From positions 88,363 through 152,362 of the forward strand of contig NZ_FMAQ01000004.1 in assembly GCF_900094945.1 (NCBI RefSeq): 64,000 nucleotides of DNA, read 5' to 3'. Positions 48,434-56,924 of the stretch are shown here, in pieces. Every line of letters begins with the position of its first letter. Within the stretch, counting starts at the first letter, position 1. The stretch comes from Gilliamella bombicola. GTDB taxonomy: Bacteria > Pseudomonadota > Gammaproteobacteria > Enterobacterales > Orbaceae. The notes under the pieces were generated by a model. The model had not been told where the DNA came from and made no database searches. It saw nothing but the letters and a program-made list of their open reading frames with translations. Made by a program: the position numbers and the translations under genes.

Positions 48434-49432
48434 ATGACTAATGTAGCTATTAATGGTTTTGGTCGTATTGGGCGTAGTTTTATGCGTGCGTTGCATGAGA
48501 GTTCGCATAATATCAAAATTGTTGCGATCAATGATTTAGGTTCGATTGAACAACTGGCTCATCTTTTAAAATATGATACGGCTTTTGGACGTTTTACCAA
48601 AAGTGTCAAAGTGAAAAAAGGTTGCTTGGTAATTGATGGTCAAGAGATTGTTGTATATCAAGAGCGTAATCCTGAAAATCTCCCATGGGCTAAACACAAA
48701 ATCGATATTGTACTAGAATCAACAGGTGTATTTAATGATGGAAAAAAAGCGCAAGCTCATATCAAAGCTGGGGCTAAAAAAGTTCTTATCTCTGCGCCTG
48801 CATCAAATGTTGATTTGACCATTGTACAAGGGGTTAATAACCACATGTATAACAAAGATGAACATCACATTATTTCAAATGCTTCATGTACAACAAACTG
48901 TTTAGCTCCTTTAGTTAAAGTACTACATGATAACTTCGGTATTAAATCGGGTTTTATGACAACTATTCATGCTTATACACAGGATCAACATCTTCAGGAT
49001 GCTCCACACCGTGATATGAGGCGAGCACGTAGTGCAGCTCAAAATATTGTTCCTACATCAACAGGTGCAGCGCATTCAATTGGCATTGTAATCCCTGAGT
49101 TAAATGGAAAATTAGATGGTAGTTCAGTACGGGTTCCGGTAATTACAGGATCAATGATAGATCTTACTCTAAATCTAGAGAAAGAAGTGACAGCGCAATT
49201 AGTAAATGATACTATTAAAAAAGTAGTTAACTCAAAAAAAATAGATGGAATTCTCGTTTATACAGAAGATGAGATTGTTTCATCTGATGTTATTAAAAAT
49301 CCAGCTTCCTCTATTTTCGACGCTAAACTCACTAAGGTTATCGATAGTAAATTACTCAAAGTTGTTAGTTGGTATGACAATGAATGGGGATTTTCAAACC
49401 GTTTAGTAGATACTATTTTACAGATTAAATAA
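48434..49432 (+). CDS. Glyceraldehyde-3-phosphate dehydrogenase, island-borne paralogue
   Basis: Oxidises and phosphorylates glyceraldehyde 3-phosphate with NAD. I start at 48434, five bases after GGAGG, giving 332 residues. INGFGRIGR at the N-terminus, catalytic Cys in SNASCTTNCLAPLVK near 150, HAYTQDQ after it, RRARSAAQNIVPTSTGAAHS, and SWYDNEWGFSNR at the C-terminus show a complete enzyme. Usual GAPDHs read GAAKA where this has GAAHS, and DLPHKDLRRAR where this has DAPHRDMRRAR, so it is a divergent type. It sits with a TetR regulator and a divergent MFS exporter, not with glycolytic genes. A resistant-target role is a reasonable inference but unproven. Confidence 0.93.
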   Translation: MTNVAINGFGRIGRSFMRALHESSHNIKIVAINDLGSIEQLAHLLKYDTAFGRFTKSVKVKKGCLVIDGQEIVVYQERNPENLPWAKHKIDIVLESTGVFNDGKKAQAHIKAGAKKVLISAPASNVDLTIVQGVNNHMYNKDEHHIISNASCTTNCLAPLVKVLHDNFGIKSGFMTTIHAYTQDQHLQDAPHRDMRRARSAAQNIVPTSTGAAHSIGIVIPELNGKLDGSSVRVPVITGSMIDLTLNLEKEVTAQLVNDTIKKVVNSKKIDGILVYTEDEIVSSDVIKNPASSIFDAKLTKVIDSKLLKVVSWYDNEWGFSNRLVDTILQIK

Positions 49433-49472
49433 TTAAATATAAGCATAACATCGACTGGTGGTATGGTGTTTT

Positions 49473-50057
49473 ATGGTGAAAATGAATAGCAAACCAAGTT
49501 CCAAAGAAAAGCTAATCAAAGCTATGGCTGATCTAATATTAGAAAAAGGTCTATCTAGCACTAGCCCAAATGACATTTTGACTCGCGCTGAAGTCGGACA
49601 AGGTAGTCTTTACCATTATTTTAATGGTAAAGAGGATTTGTCCCTACATGCAATAAAATATAATGTAGAGCAACTAATAAGTTACAATGCTTCAGTGCTA
49701 AATGCAGATAAAAATGCATATAATAAACTTTCAGATTTCCTATTAAAAGCTCGTAATATAGATAGAGGATGCTTGGTTGGTCAACTGGCTCGAGATAGAT
49801 CTATTATGAAAAACCAAGAGTTAGCAGTAGAAGTTACTCGTGGATTTGAGTCTATAAAACAAACGTTAGAAAGTCTTATAAAGCTTGGAATTGCTGAGGG
49901 TAGTATTTCTAATATTCTTGCGCCATTAGAAGCAGTAACACTTATAATATCTACTGTGCAAGGTGCATATATTTCTGCAAAAGGATTGCAAGATGACTCA
50001 TATTTTTATCTAACTATCAATACACTATTGAAGATATTTGCTCCATCACATAAGTGA
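49473..50057 (+). CDS. TetR/AcrR-family regulator of the island
   Basis: About 194 residues from the ATG at 49473; a start at 49482 (MNSKPSSKEK) is also possible, and a GTG at 49458 would extend it. N-terminal helix-turn-helix: KLIKAMADLILEKGLSSTSP then ILTRAEVGQGSLYHYFNGKE (about 12-55). A C-terminal ligand-binding helical domain resembles the LmrA/YxaF type (RGCLVGQLARD). Lies 25-40 bp after the GAPDH gene, probably in the same transcript. The palindromes at 48251-48276 and 48383-48400 are its likely operators. Confidence 0.87.
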   Translation: MVKMNSKPSSKEKLIKAMADLILEKGLSSTSPNDILTRAEVGQGSLYHYFNGKEDLSLHAIKYNVEQLISYNASVLNADKNAYNKLSDFLLKARNIDRGCLVGQLARDRSIMKNQELAVEVTRGFESIKQTLESLIKLGIAEGSISNILAPLEAVTLIISTVQGAYISAKGLQDDSYFYLTINTLLKIFAPSHK

Positions 50058-50121
50058 TCCTTGCCAAAAAAGTGGATAGAAGTTACCTCTATGATATAAA
50101 TACAAATCATAGGAGAAAAAT

Positions 50122-50166
50122 ATAATAGCCAGAAAATTTAGCATCGAATTCAAACAACAAGTGTAA
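50122..50166 (+). pseudogene. N-terminal scrap of another IS orfA
   Basis: After AGGAGAAAAATATA the frame reads (I)ARKFSIEFKQQV and then TAA, where the next element begins. ARKFSIEFKQQ is the usual start of a different IS3-type OrfA. The start codon appears as ATA instead of ATG. Only about 13 codons remain; the 50162 element inserted into it or joined it. Confidence 0.45.
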
Positions 50167-50332
50167 ATACCCTATTTACGGCAAAGCTCTTTAACAGGAA
50201 TGCCTGCTTCTGCTTCTTTTAATATCGATACGATTTGGTGCTTTGTCATCTTTTTCATGTTTCAATCTTCTTTTACTTTTATCATAGGGAATTTTCTACT
50301 TTTTTGCTGTACTATTTTAGGGGATAGTTACA
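50162..50332 (-). mobile_element. Internally deleted IS3-family element, copy 2 (MITE-sized)
   Basis: 171 bp. Read on the minus strand from 50332 it starts TGTAACTATCCCCTAAAATA and carries the first 28 orfA codons (MKKMTKHQIVSILKEAEAGI, close to copy 1). It then jumps to the other terminal sequence (TAAATACCC) ending at 50162. It shares both ends with the 45973-46582 element but keeps no transposase. With copy 1 it brackets the GAPDH/MFS/TetR interval as inverted repeats. Confidence 0.82.
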
Positions 50333-50335
50333 GGT

Positions 50336-50374
50336 AAAAGTTGAAATTTCAATTAAATTAAAATTTCAACTTTT
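50336..50374. terminator. Long hairpin after the TetR/IS region
   Basis: Perfect 14-bp inverted repeat AAAAGTTGAAATTT / AAATTTCAACTTTT with an 11-base loop. It abuts copy 2 of the IS. It could be a bidirectional terminator between converging transcripts. Confidence 0.55.
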
Positions 50375-50384
50375 AAGAAAAGAG

Positions 50385-50528
50385 CTATAATTCAATTAGG
50401 TTTACTTCTTTAAAAGGAACTCTTCTCTCAATAATTGCTATAACTACTTCAATTTGCTTACTATTAAAGATAATAATAAAATAATCTTTTAGTCTTGTCG
50501 TTTTAGTAATTATATCGTCCTTAAAACT
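50385..50528 (-). other. Unassigned 47-codon open stretch after the TM2 gene
   Basis: Minus-strand frame without an ATG, reading DYFIIIFNSKQIEVVIAIIE then RRVPFKEVNLIEL and a TAG. It follows the TM2-domain gene by a few bases. It may be the tail of a truncated gene. I do not recognise it. Confidence 0.25.
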
Positions 50529-50534
50529 TCAAAA

Positions 50535-50798
50535 TTAAGGCATATTAGCCATTTTAGGTGATTTTAGTATTCTAACTAAATCAATTATCCACCAGATGAA
50601 AAGCCCTAAAAATATAAAAATACCGATAAAAAAAACAAAAGTCAAAAACGCTAATAGTGTTAATATAAGCATTAAAATACCTGTACCAACTTTACCTAAA
50701 TACATTCTATAAATACCAAATGTACCGAAAAAAAACCACAATAAAAGAGTTACAACAACCGAACGGTTACTTCCTACAAAATCAGAATTGGTTTCCAT
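50535..50798 (-). CDS. TM2-domain membrane protein
   Basis: 87 residues, two transmembrane helices (about 14-32 and 40-72). The TM2 signature is RSVVVTLLLWFFFGTFGIYR then MYLGKVGTGILMLILTL, followed by WWIIDLVRI. GGAG precedes the ATG. Members of this family are small membrane proteins of unknown function. Lies among degraded mobile DNA. Confidence 0.82.
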   Translation of the reverse strand: METNSDFVGSNRSVVVTLLLWFFFGTFGIYRMYLGKVGTGILMLILTLLAFLTFVFFIGIFIFLGLFIWWIIDLVRILKSPKMANMP

Positions 50799-51247
50799 AA
50801 AAACTCCTTACTTTAAATAATAAAAGATAATTCAAATAAACATAATATTTATAATAATTAAAAACTTATTGATTATTAAACAGATAACGTAAAAAAATAA
50901 CTACATAACAATTTAATTTTCAATGATTGCTGTAACAGTTAATACACATGAAAAAAATATTGGATTTTAACGTACTTAACCTCTACTTTACTGTTTTCCT
51001 ACAACTTTTCTCTTTAGAAAAGAGTGCGACATTATATACAACCGATACTTTATTGTAAACTATCAATGCCTTGTTTTAATTTAGAAATTTAAATCATAGC
51101 AATGGAAATACAGCAAGTTATATTAACCCCATGTAAATCAAAACAAGACTTATTTGCGATTTTATGCATAATTATTGCGGAAATGTTAGATATGATTTGT
51201 AAAAACAAAGCAGAATTCTTTACCGTTTTGATCGTGAATTATCATAC
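50799..51247. other. AT-rich non-coding stretch
   Basis: About 449 bp between the TM2 gene and the truncated treR. No supported gene. It may contain decayed remains of the rest of treR and the lost tre genes, but translation of the minus strand past 51248 shows no TreR-like sequence. Confidence 0.4.
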
Positions 51248-51541
51248 TCAATGATTTATGTTAATGATAATAAGCAACATGCTTTGCACCGCTTGGTTTT
51301 CAGACAGGGAATCAAGCCGAGTAACAATAATACCAATGACTTTATTCCCATAGCCGCGCATGGCTCTAGCCGATTTCGACGGGGTAAATTGATACTGTTC
51401 AATAATTGCCATTACATTGGCACGGGTACTTGCTTTTACCATCGTATCATGATTAATCACCCGTGAAACTGTCGATTTACTCACCCCACAAAGCTTGGCA
51501 ATATCTTTAATAGTTAAGTGATTTGAAGATCTGCTCATCAT
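51248..51541 (-). pseudogene. treR: Truncated trehalose repressor gene
   Basis: LacI-family protein reduced to 97 residues. LTIKDIAKLCGVSKSTVSRV (helix-turn-helix), FTPSKSARAMRGYGNKVIGI and IVTRLDSLSENQAVQSML match the start of TreR closely. At that point the reading diverges and stops (LIININH). A full TreR has about 315 residues, so the trehalose-6-phosphate-binding domain is lost. No treB or treC is present in the window. Confidence 0.78.
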
Positions 51542-51693
51542 AAATTAGCCAACAAAAATCAATAAAATCATACTAAGCTATTTTAGAAAAAATAGCGATT
51601 TCAGATTGTTTATGTTGGTTTGGTAAATTGTTTTTTGCTAAACACTAAACAGTAGTTAGCATTAAAATCAGGTAGAAAATGATGAAATTTGAA

Positions 51694-52806
51694 TTAGCAC
51701 GAGTCAAAACTATTTATTAACGCCAATAAACTGTTTTTAATAGCGTTATTATCTTGCGTTAAATCAATAGTACAAAATGATAATTTATGTCCTTGAATAG
51801 TCATATTTTCATTAACCGCCGCACCGACAGTCGGGTATAGCAACATGCCAGAGGCGCAAAAGGATAAAGGATCGCTATTTTTTTCCTGACTTCTTAAATA
51901 AGCATACAATTGATAAAGGTGATGACTACTAAACGAGTTAAGTCTAAACCGTGATTTTTTTAAAATTGAGGTACATTTAGTATCAATGATTAAACGTTGT
52001 GTATGACTGCGATTTTCAAGGATTAAATCGGTTTTCATGGTGGGTAAATAGGCGGTGATATTATCGGTCGCATTGCTATATTGCCAATTTAATTTTTTAC
52101 CCGCATAAATAGTCCATTGCTCAGGATCTAAATTTACACGGTAAAAGCCAACTATTGCCTTTTCAAATAACTCTCGTAACCAATGATCGGTTTTTTTTAG
52201 TTGTTCAATAGTATGTAATCCTTGAAATTGAGTGGGCATTGACAAACTAAAAATCAGTTTTGCTAATGAAATTAAAGTATTATCTTTAAGATTTGCATGG
52301 TTAAAACGCTCCTTTTCATAGCAATAATGTGTTGTTTGACCAATTTTCAACGCAGTAAATTGATGAATGATTTTTCTACATTGTTCAATTAAGCTCGCAT
52401 CTTTCAATTGTTTTACTAATAGATGAGCCGCAGCATGAATATAGCGATTTTTAGGGGTATCAATCGTTAAATCATCATATCGACATTGAATTTTACCCTT
52501 TGCCAATAATTGATTACGCTGAGTAGTTAAAATATCTATTTTTCCTCTGACACGATTAAGTGCTTTTGTTGTGAGCTGATAATCTGCAGCAAGGTGATGT
52601 ATTAACCATTTATTTGCTGCCTGACAATATAGTTTGGCAGCGAGCGTTATTAATTCCTCAGGGTTATTTTCTAGTTCTATTCTCTGTTTTTGCCCTACAG
52701 TTTTATAATAATCAGAAGCATAGAGCAAAAGTAGCCATATGTTTCTAATTGGTATTTTGGCAACGGTAGTATTGGTTAATAGCGGATGATAATTTATCGT
52801 GGTCAT
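51694..52806 (-). CDS. mcrC: McrC, nuclease subunit of the McrBC restriction system
   Basis: Endonuclease partner of McrB that cuts DNA containing modified cytosine. The protein has 370 residues. IPIRNIWLLLLYASDYYK near the N-terminus and RGKIDILTTQ are typical of the McrC family. A PD-(D/E)xK nuclease core is visible as TDLILENRS followed by RLIIDTKCT near 265-285. Overlaps mcrB by one base (TAATG), so the two are translationally coupled. Confidence 0.9.
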   Translation of the reverse strand: MTTINYHPLLTNTTVAKIPIRNIWLLLLYASDYYKTVGQKQRIELENNPEELITLAAKLYCQAANKWLIHHLAADYQLTTKALNRVRGKIDILTTQRNQLLAKGKIQCRYDDLTIDTPKNRYIHAAAHLLVKQLKDASLIEQCRKIIHQFTALKIGQTTHYCYEKERFNHANLKDNTLISLAKLIFSLSMPTQFQGLHTIEQLKKTDHWLRELFEKAIVGFYRVNLDPEQWTIYAGKKLNWQYSNATDNITAYLPTMKTDLILENRSHTQRLIIDTKCTSILKKSRFRLNSFSSHHLYQLYAYLRSQEKNSDPLSFCASGMLLYPTVGAAVNENMTIQGHKLSFCTIDLTQDNNAIKNSLLALINSFDSC

Positions 52807-54503
52807 TATTGTGCATCATCTAATAATATATTCATCGCATTACTCAATTTTTCAGGCTCGCCAAACCAATACTCTTCTAATAGAGGCTCGATTTCTGAAC
52901 GAACAATATGCTCAAACCAATCTTGCGCAGCCATTTCTTGGTTAAGACAAGTAAAATAGCTATGCCCAATGGTAAATGCCTTGCCGAGTGTACTATCATT
53001 AATGATATATTGATTTAATGCCTCTATACGGTGCTTTATATCTTGTAATTGTTGCGGTGAAAAGTCGTTTTTTTCTTGCATATAGTTGAGCCAATTTTCG
53101 CCAAAATGAGGACTTAAATGATAAAAGGCAAACCGACGACGTAAAGCAAAATCGAGCATCGCTAACGAACGATCAGCAATATTCATAGTACCGATAACAT
53201 AAAGATTATCAGGAATAAATACGCCTTTTTCATTTTGATGTTGGTATGTTAATTCTAAGGCTTCATTTGGATTTCGTTTATCAGCTTCAAGTAGCGTTAA
53301 CATTTCACCAAAAATTTGTGCTGGATTGCCACGATTAATTTCTTCAATCACAATTACATAATGTGATTGAGCATCATTCCGTGCTTGATTAATTATCTCT
53401 AAAAAAGGTCCATCAATCAGCGCTAATTTACCATCACTGCTTGGCCGATAGCCACGGATAAAATCTTCGTAAGACATATTAGGATGAAACTGAATGGCTT
53501 TGATATTTTTTGAATCTTTATAACCAACAATAATATTAGCTAAACGTTTAGCTAACCAAGTTTTACCTGTCCCTGGCGGACCTTGTAAAATAATATTTTT
53601 TTTCAACCTTAAGCTCTTTAATATGGCTTGCAACTGTTGTTTATCAATAAAACAACCTTCATTGATTAGGTCATCTTGGGTATAAGATTGTTTTATGATT
53701 ACGGGTTCAGTCATATCTTGGTTATCATAATTTTCTTCTTCATTTAGGGTGTCAATATCCAGTAATTTATATTTTCCACCACCCAAAAATAATAAAATAT
53801 TATTATTTCTTAACTCTTGAAATCTATTATCAATAGTTGATTCAATAGTATTATTGTTAGGAAATAATAGTTGAAGATTCTCTTTATAATGCTCAAGAAA
53901 TTCTGACCGAGTAAATATATTACTATTTTTCTGATAACATAATTGTTTAATGCGTTTTAATACAATATCTAGCCAAGAATCATTAATCGGTTCGTTAATC
54001 TCGTTGGCATTAGTACTACTATTGTTACTTAAATTATTATCCCCATAACGAGATTTCCAATATGGAGCATTGCGAAAGGCATCAATATCTTGTGGCTGAT
54101 CATAAAATGCAAAATTAATTAATTGTTTTGATAGCCAAAAATCATCTTTAACACTCCAGATAGCAGCTATATTGGTATAAAAGTACCATTTCTTATTCAA
54201 ATTAGTTTGTTGCCAATCGACTTCTAACAATTTTCCATCACCATAATTTTTAGTTACGGTGCCAATAGCCTTTATATCCATTACCGAAACAGGTAGACCT
54301 TTATTATCAAAGGGTAAATTATTTTTCTGATTATAGGTTGATTTGATGGCAACTTTATCGCCAACAGAAATAGATTTTACGACATCCAAAAGTTTATTAT
54401 CATAACCATTTTGCCAGATACCTGAACTAATAAAATGCTCTGTTTGGTCTTTACTACCTTTAAATTTTGCACCTAAAAACCAATATGTTTTTATTCCGTC
54501 CAA
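52806..54503 (-). CDS. mcrB: McrB, GTPase/DNA-recognition subunit of the McrBC system
   Basis: AAA+ GTP-driven translocase that recognises modified cytosine. The protein has 565 residues. An EVE/PUA-like N-terminal domain (about 1-125; TYWFLGAKFKGSKDQTEHFI) probably reads modified bases. A helical winged region follows (about 175-250). The AAA+ domain has Walker A GPPGTGKT at 308-315, the McrB signature EEINRGNPAQIFGEMLTLLE near 381-400 and MNIADRSLAMLDFALRRRFA near 430-450. The N-terminal domain differs from that of E. coli McrB, so sequence preference may differ. No methylase is adjacent, as expected for a type IV system. Confidence 0.92.
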   Translation of the reverse strand: MDGIKTYWFLGAKFKGSKDQTEHFISSGIWQNGYDNKLLDVVKSISVGDKVAIKSTYNQKNNLPFDNKGLPVSVMDIKAIGTVTKNYGDGKLLEVDWQQTNLNKKWYFYTNIAAIWSVKDDFWLSKQLINFAFYDQPQDIDAFRNAPYWKSRYGDNNLSNNSSTNANEINEPINDSWLDIVLKRIKQLCYQKNSNIFTRSEFLEHYKENLQLLFPNNNTIESTIDNRFQELRNNNILLFLGGGKYKLLDIDTLNEEENYDNQDMTEPVIIKQSYTQDDLINEGCFIDKQQLQAILKSLRLKKNIILQGPPGTGKTWLAKRLANIIVGYKDSKNIKAIQFHPNMSYEDFIRGYRPSSDGKLALIDGPFLEIINQARNDAQSHYVIVIEEINRGNPAQIFGEMLTLLEADKRNPNEALELTYQHQNEKGVFIPDNLYVIGTMNIADRSLAMLDFALRRRFAFYHLSPHFGENWLNYMQEKNDFSPQQLQDIKHRIEALNQYIINDSTLGKAFTIGHSYFTCLNQEMAAQDWFEHIVRSEIEPLLEEYWFGEPEKLSNAMNILLDDAQ

Positions 54504-54752
54504 TTGCTTTCCTTTCTAATCATGTTATTTATTTTTATGTATATTTTAAACTAATTTATTGTTAACCAAAAATAGGATATTGATAATTATTTGCTGATTA
54601 TCGTTATATGGTTATAAAGCTGTTTTCAGCCATTTTTCATAACAATAGTAAATAATTTAAACAGTAATATTGATTCCTAGTATCATTCTTATCGGTCGTG
54701 ACAAAAATGCCAACTCAGATGAGTTTTATTTTGGCTGCGAAGAATTTGATAG

Positions 54753-55118
54753 TTAATTATGATTGATTGACGGATGAGGAAAAGGTGACTCATCCGCTTT
54801 TAATTTGTAAGCCTTTCCCCACTCTAACATGGCATCATGCACCTGTTTTAGACTTTGTCCAACCTCGGTTAATGTATATTCAACTCTTGGTGGAACCTCG
54901 GCATACACTTTGCGGGTTAATAACCCATTTTTTTCCATAGCTCGCAGGTGCTGAGTTAAGACTTTTTGTGATATGCCAGTCAGCGATTTTTTTAGTTCAC
55001 CAAAGCGTTTGGTTCCCGTAAGCAGGTCTCTCACAATTAAGACTTTCCACTTATCACCCATTAACATTAATGTTATTTCAACGGGGCAAATAGGCAAATC
55101 ATTATTTAATTTAATCAT
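54753..55118 (-). CDS. HxlR-family transcriptional regulator
   Basis: 121 residues with a winged helix (about 20-100): MGDKWKVLIVRDLLTGTKRF, GELKKSLTGISQKVLTQHLR and PPRVEYTLTEVGQSL are family hallmarks. Cys12 in ICPVEITL is at the position used for redox or electrophile sensing in some members. Divergent from an NmrA-like reductase gene, which it probably controls; the 140-bp gap holds TAGTACCTACTTTACAGTA, a candidate operator. Confidence 0.9.
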   Translation of the reverse strand: MIKLNNDLPICPVEITLMLMGDKWKVLIVRDLLTGTKRFGELKKSLTGISQKVLTQHLRAMEKNGLLTRKVYAEVPPRVEYTLTEVGQSLKQVHDAMLEWGKAYKLKADESPFPHPSINHN

Positions 55119-55258
55119 TAATGCTTAAAATCCAATAATGGTTTCAAAAAAGCTACTATAGCACTATTTAGTACCTACTTTACAGTAGAAACGTTAAAGA
55201 CTAATCTAAAACCATTCTTATATCATGTTAATCATTAAACGCTTGAAAGGAGCAAAGT

Positions 55259-55894
55259 ATGAAAATTGCAGTCATTGGTGCGAGTGGTAAAACAGGGCAA
55301 CTTTTAGTAAAAGAGGCGATTTCACGCGGGCATGATGTTACCGCAATAGTGCGTAAAGCAAGTCAACAGCTCGATCCCAAAGCAACCGTGATGATTAAAG
55401 ATCTATTCGAATTAACCTATACTGATTTAAAACCCTTTGATGTGATTATTGATGCATTTGGTACTTGGGCACTGGAATCACTGCCATTGCATCAAACCAG
55501 TTTAAAGCATTTAACGGATATATTAAGCGGTAAAACAAATCGCCTATTAGTGGTGGGTGGTGCAGGCAGTTTATATGTTAATCCACAGCATTCACTGCGT
55601 TTGGTTGATGCACCTGATTTTCCTGATGCATTTAAACCATTAGCCACCAATATGGCCAAAGCACTTGATGCGCTTAGAACGTGCGATGATGTGCAATGGA
55701 CGTATTTAAGCCCAGCCATTGAGTTTAACGCTGATGGTGAAAGAACAGGACATTATATCTTGGGCGGTGAAGAGGTGTTATTTAACAGCAAAGGAAAAAG
55801 CCAAATCAGTTATGCTGATTATGCCATTGCCATGATTGATGAGGCAGAAAAAGCTAAGCATATTAAGCAACGTTTTACCGTTGCAACTGAATAA
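55259..55894 (+). CDS. NmrA-like NAD(P)-binding protein (atypical SDR)
   Basis: 211 residues. Nucleotide-binding motif GASGKTGQLLVKEAISRGHD at 8-27, then VTAIVRK, GAGSLYVNP and TYLSPAIEFNADGERTGHYI. These fit the NAD(P)H-binding/YwnB-like atypical short-chain dehydrogenases, often quinone or stress-related reductases. The strong AAAGGAGC site precedes the ATG. Paired with the divergent HxlR regulator. Confidence 0.88.
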   Translation: MKIAVIGASGKTGQLLVKEAISRGHDVTAIVRKASQQLDPKATVMIKDLFELTYTDLKPFDVIIDAFGTWALESLPLHQTSLKHLTDILSGKTNRLLVVGGAGSLYVNPQHSLRLVDAPDFPDAFKPLATNMAKALDALRTCDDVQWTYLSPAIEFNADGERTGHYILGGEEVLFNSKGKSQISYADYAIAMIDEAEKAKHIKQRFTVATE

Positions 55895-56128
55895 GGTTGC
55901 TAAAATACGGTAAATAAGCATTCTTAGACAGAAATAAGCGCCTATTTTCTATAATAATGGAAATATCCCGATACATTTTTAACGCGTTTCAAGGACAATT
56001 ATTTGGGGAACGAGTTGGAGTTGGCTTGGGATAGTTTCATCTAACAGCAACATTCTAACCAAGAGATATAATACATACCATATTTTACTTTATTACTTTG
56101 ATAAAAATAATTATTAAAAGGAAATAAA

Positions 56129-56848
56129 ATGGAAAAAATAAGCGAACTACTTAACTATTTAGGTACATGTGATTTACATAAGAAAAGCAAAAATAGTATT
56201 GCCTTAAAAAGTCAACTAGAAAAATATTCAGATATTTTAATAAGAATAGGTTTAGGGCTATATGCATTTATATTTATATTAGCGTTATTCTACAAATTTA
56301 TCTATCCTTTAGAAGAGCTGAAATTATTTGTATTATATTTAGAGATTATTCCACTATTCAGCTTAATTTTTGGAATGCTGTTTCAAATAATTCCAGCAAT
56401 ACTTCATCTTAAGAACTTCACAAAAGAGTCTCAAAATCAGCTTATAAAAACTGTAAAAAAAAATGATGAAATAATAAAAACACTCAGTAATTATGATAAA
56501 AAAACTTTAGAAGATTCAAAAGATCATATTCAGCTAAAAATCAATAGCAATAAATCGAAAAATAGTCTTTGTGTTGGACAAAATGTTACTATTATATTTT
56601 TATTTGGTTTTTTCTATTCTTATGATAAAAAAACATTAGATCTTTTAACTATTTTTTCAAAAATATTTGGTCAAAATTATAGTTTTGGGGATTTCTTATC
56701 ATGGGCGCTATTTTCTCTTATATTAGGTTTTTATTTGGGAGCATTTAGTTTATCAATAGAAAATAAACGGCTTAACTACTATATTGATTTAATTAATATG
56801 GCATTAAAGCGTCAAGATCATAATTACACTATTAGCGAATATAAATAG
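56129..56848 (+). CDS. Orphan membrane protein of unknown function
   Basis: 239 residues with four likely membrane helices in two pairs: about 38-60 and 66-92, then about 150-168 and 188-210. A charged Lys-rich loop lies between (about 96-148). No motif recognised. AAAGGAAAT precedes the ATG. Codon use is extremely AT-rich, even against its neighbours. Alone between the NmrA-like gene and the bgl operon; possibly acquired. Confidence 0.6.
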   Translation: MEKISELLNYLGTCDLHKKSKNSIALKSQLEKYSDILIRIGLGLYAFIFILALFYKFIYPLEELKLFVLYLEIIPLFSLIFGMLFQIIPAILHLKNFTKESQNQLIKTVKKNDEIIKTLSNYDKKTLEDSKDHIQLKINSNKSKNSLCVGQNVTIIFLFGFFYSYDKKTLDLLTIFSKIFGQNYSFGDFLSWALFSLILGFYLGAFSLSIENKRLNYYIDLINMALKRQDHNYTISEYK

Positions 56849-56924
56849 CAATAAAGCCGAGAGATTTTCGCTATTTTGAATTATGTGATTATACTTAAGA
56901 TAAGTTAATTTGACTTGATTGTAT

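Noticed and set aside
46729..49432. MFS plus GAPDH as an ArsJ-GAPDH arsenate resistance pair
   Set aside because: The MFS protein does not resemble ArsJ as I recall it, no arsR, arsC or other ars gene is near, and LeuA/LeuC-like remnants point to another pathway.
55976..56032. Short peptide frame (NAFQGQLFGERVGVGLG) after the NmrA-like gene
   Set aside because: Only about 25 codons, no ribosome site and no clear family; too weak to call a gene remnant.
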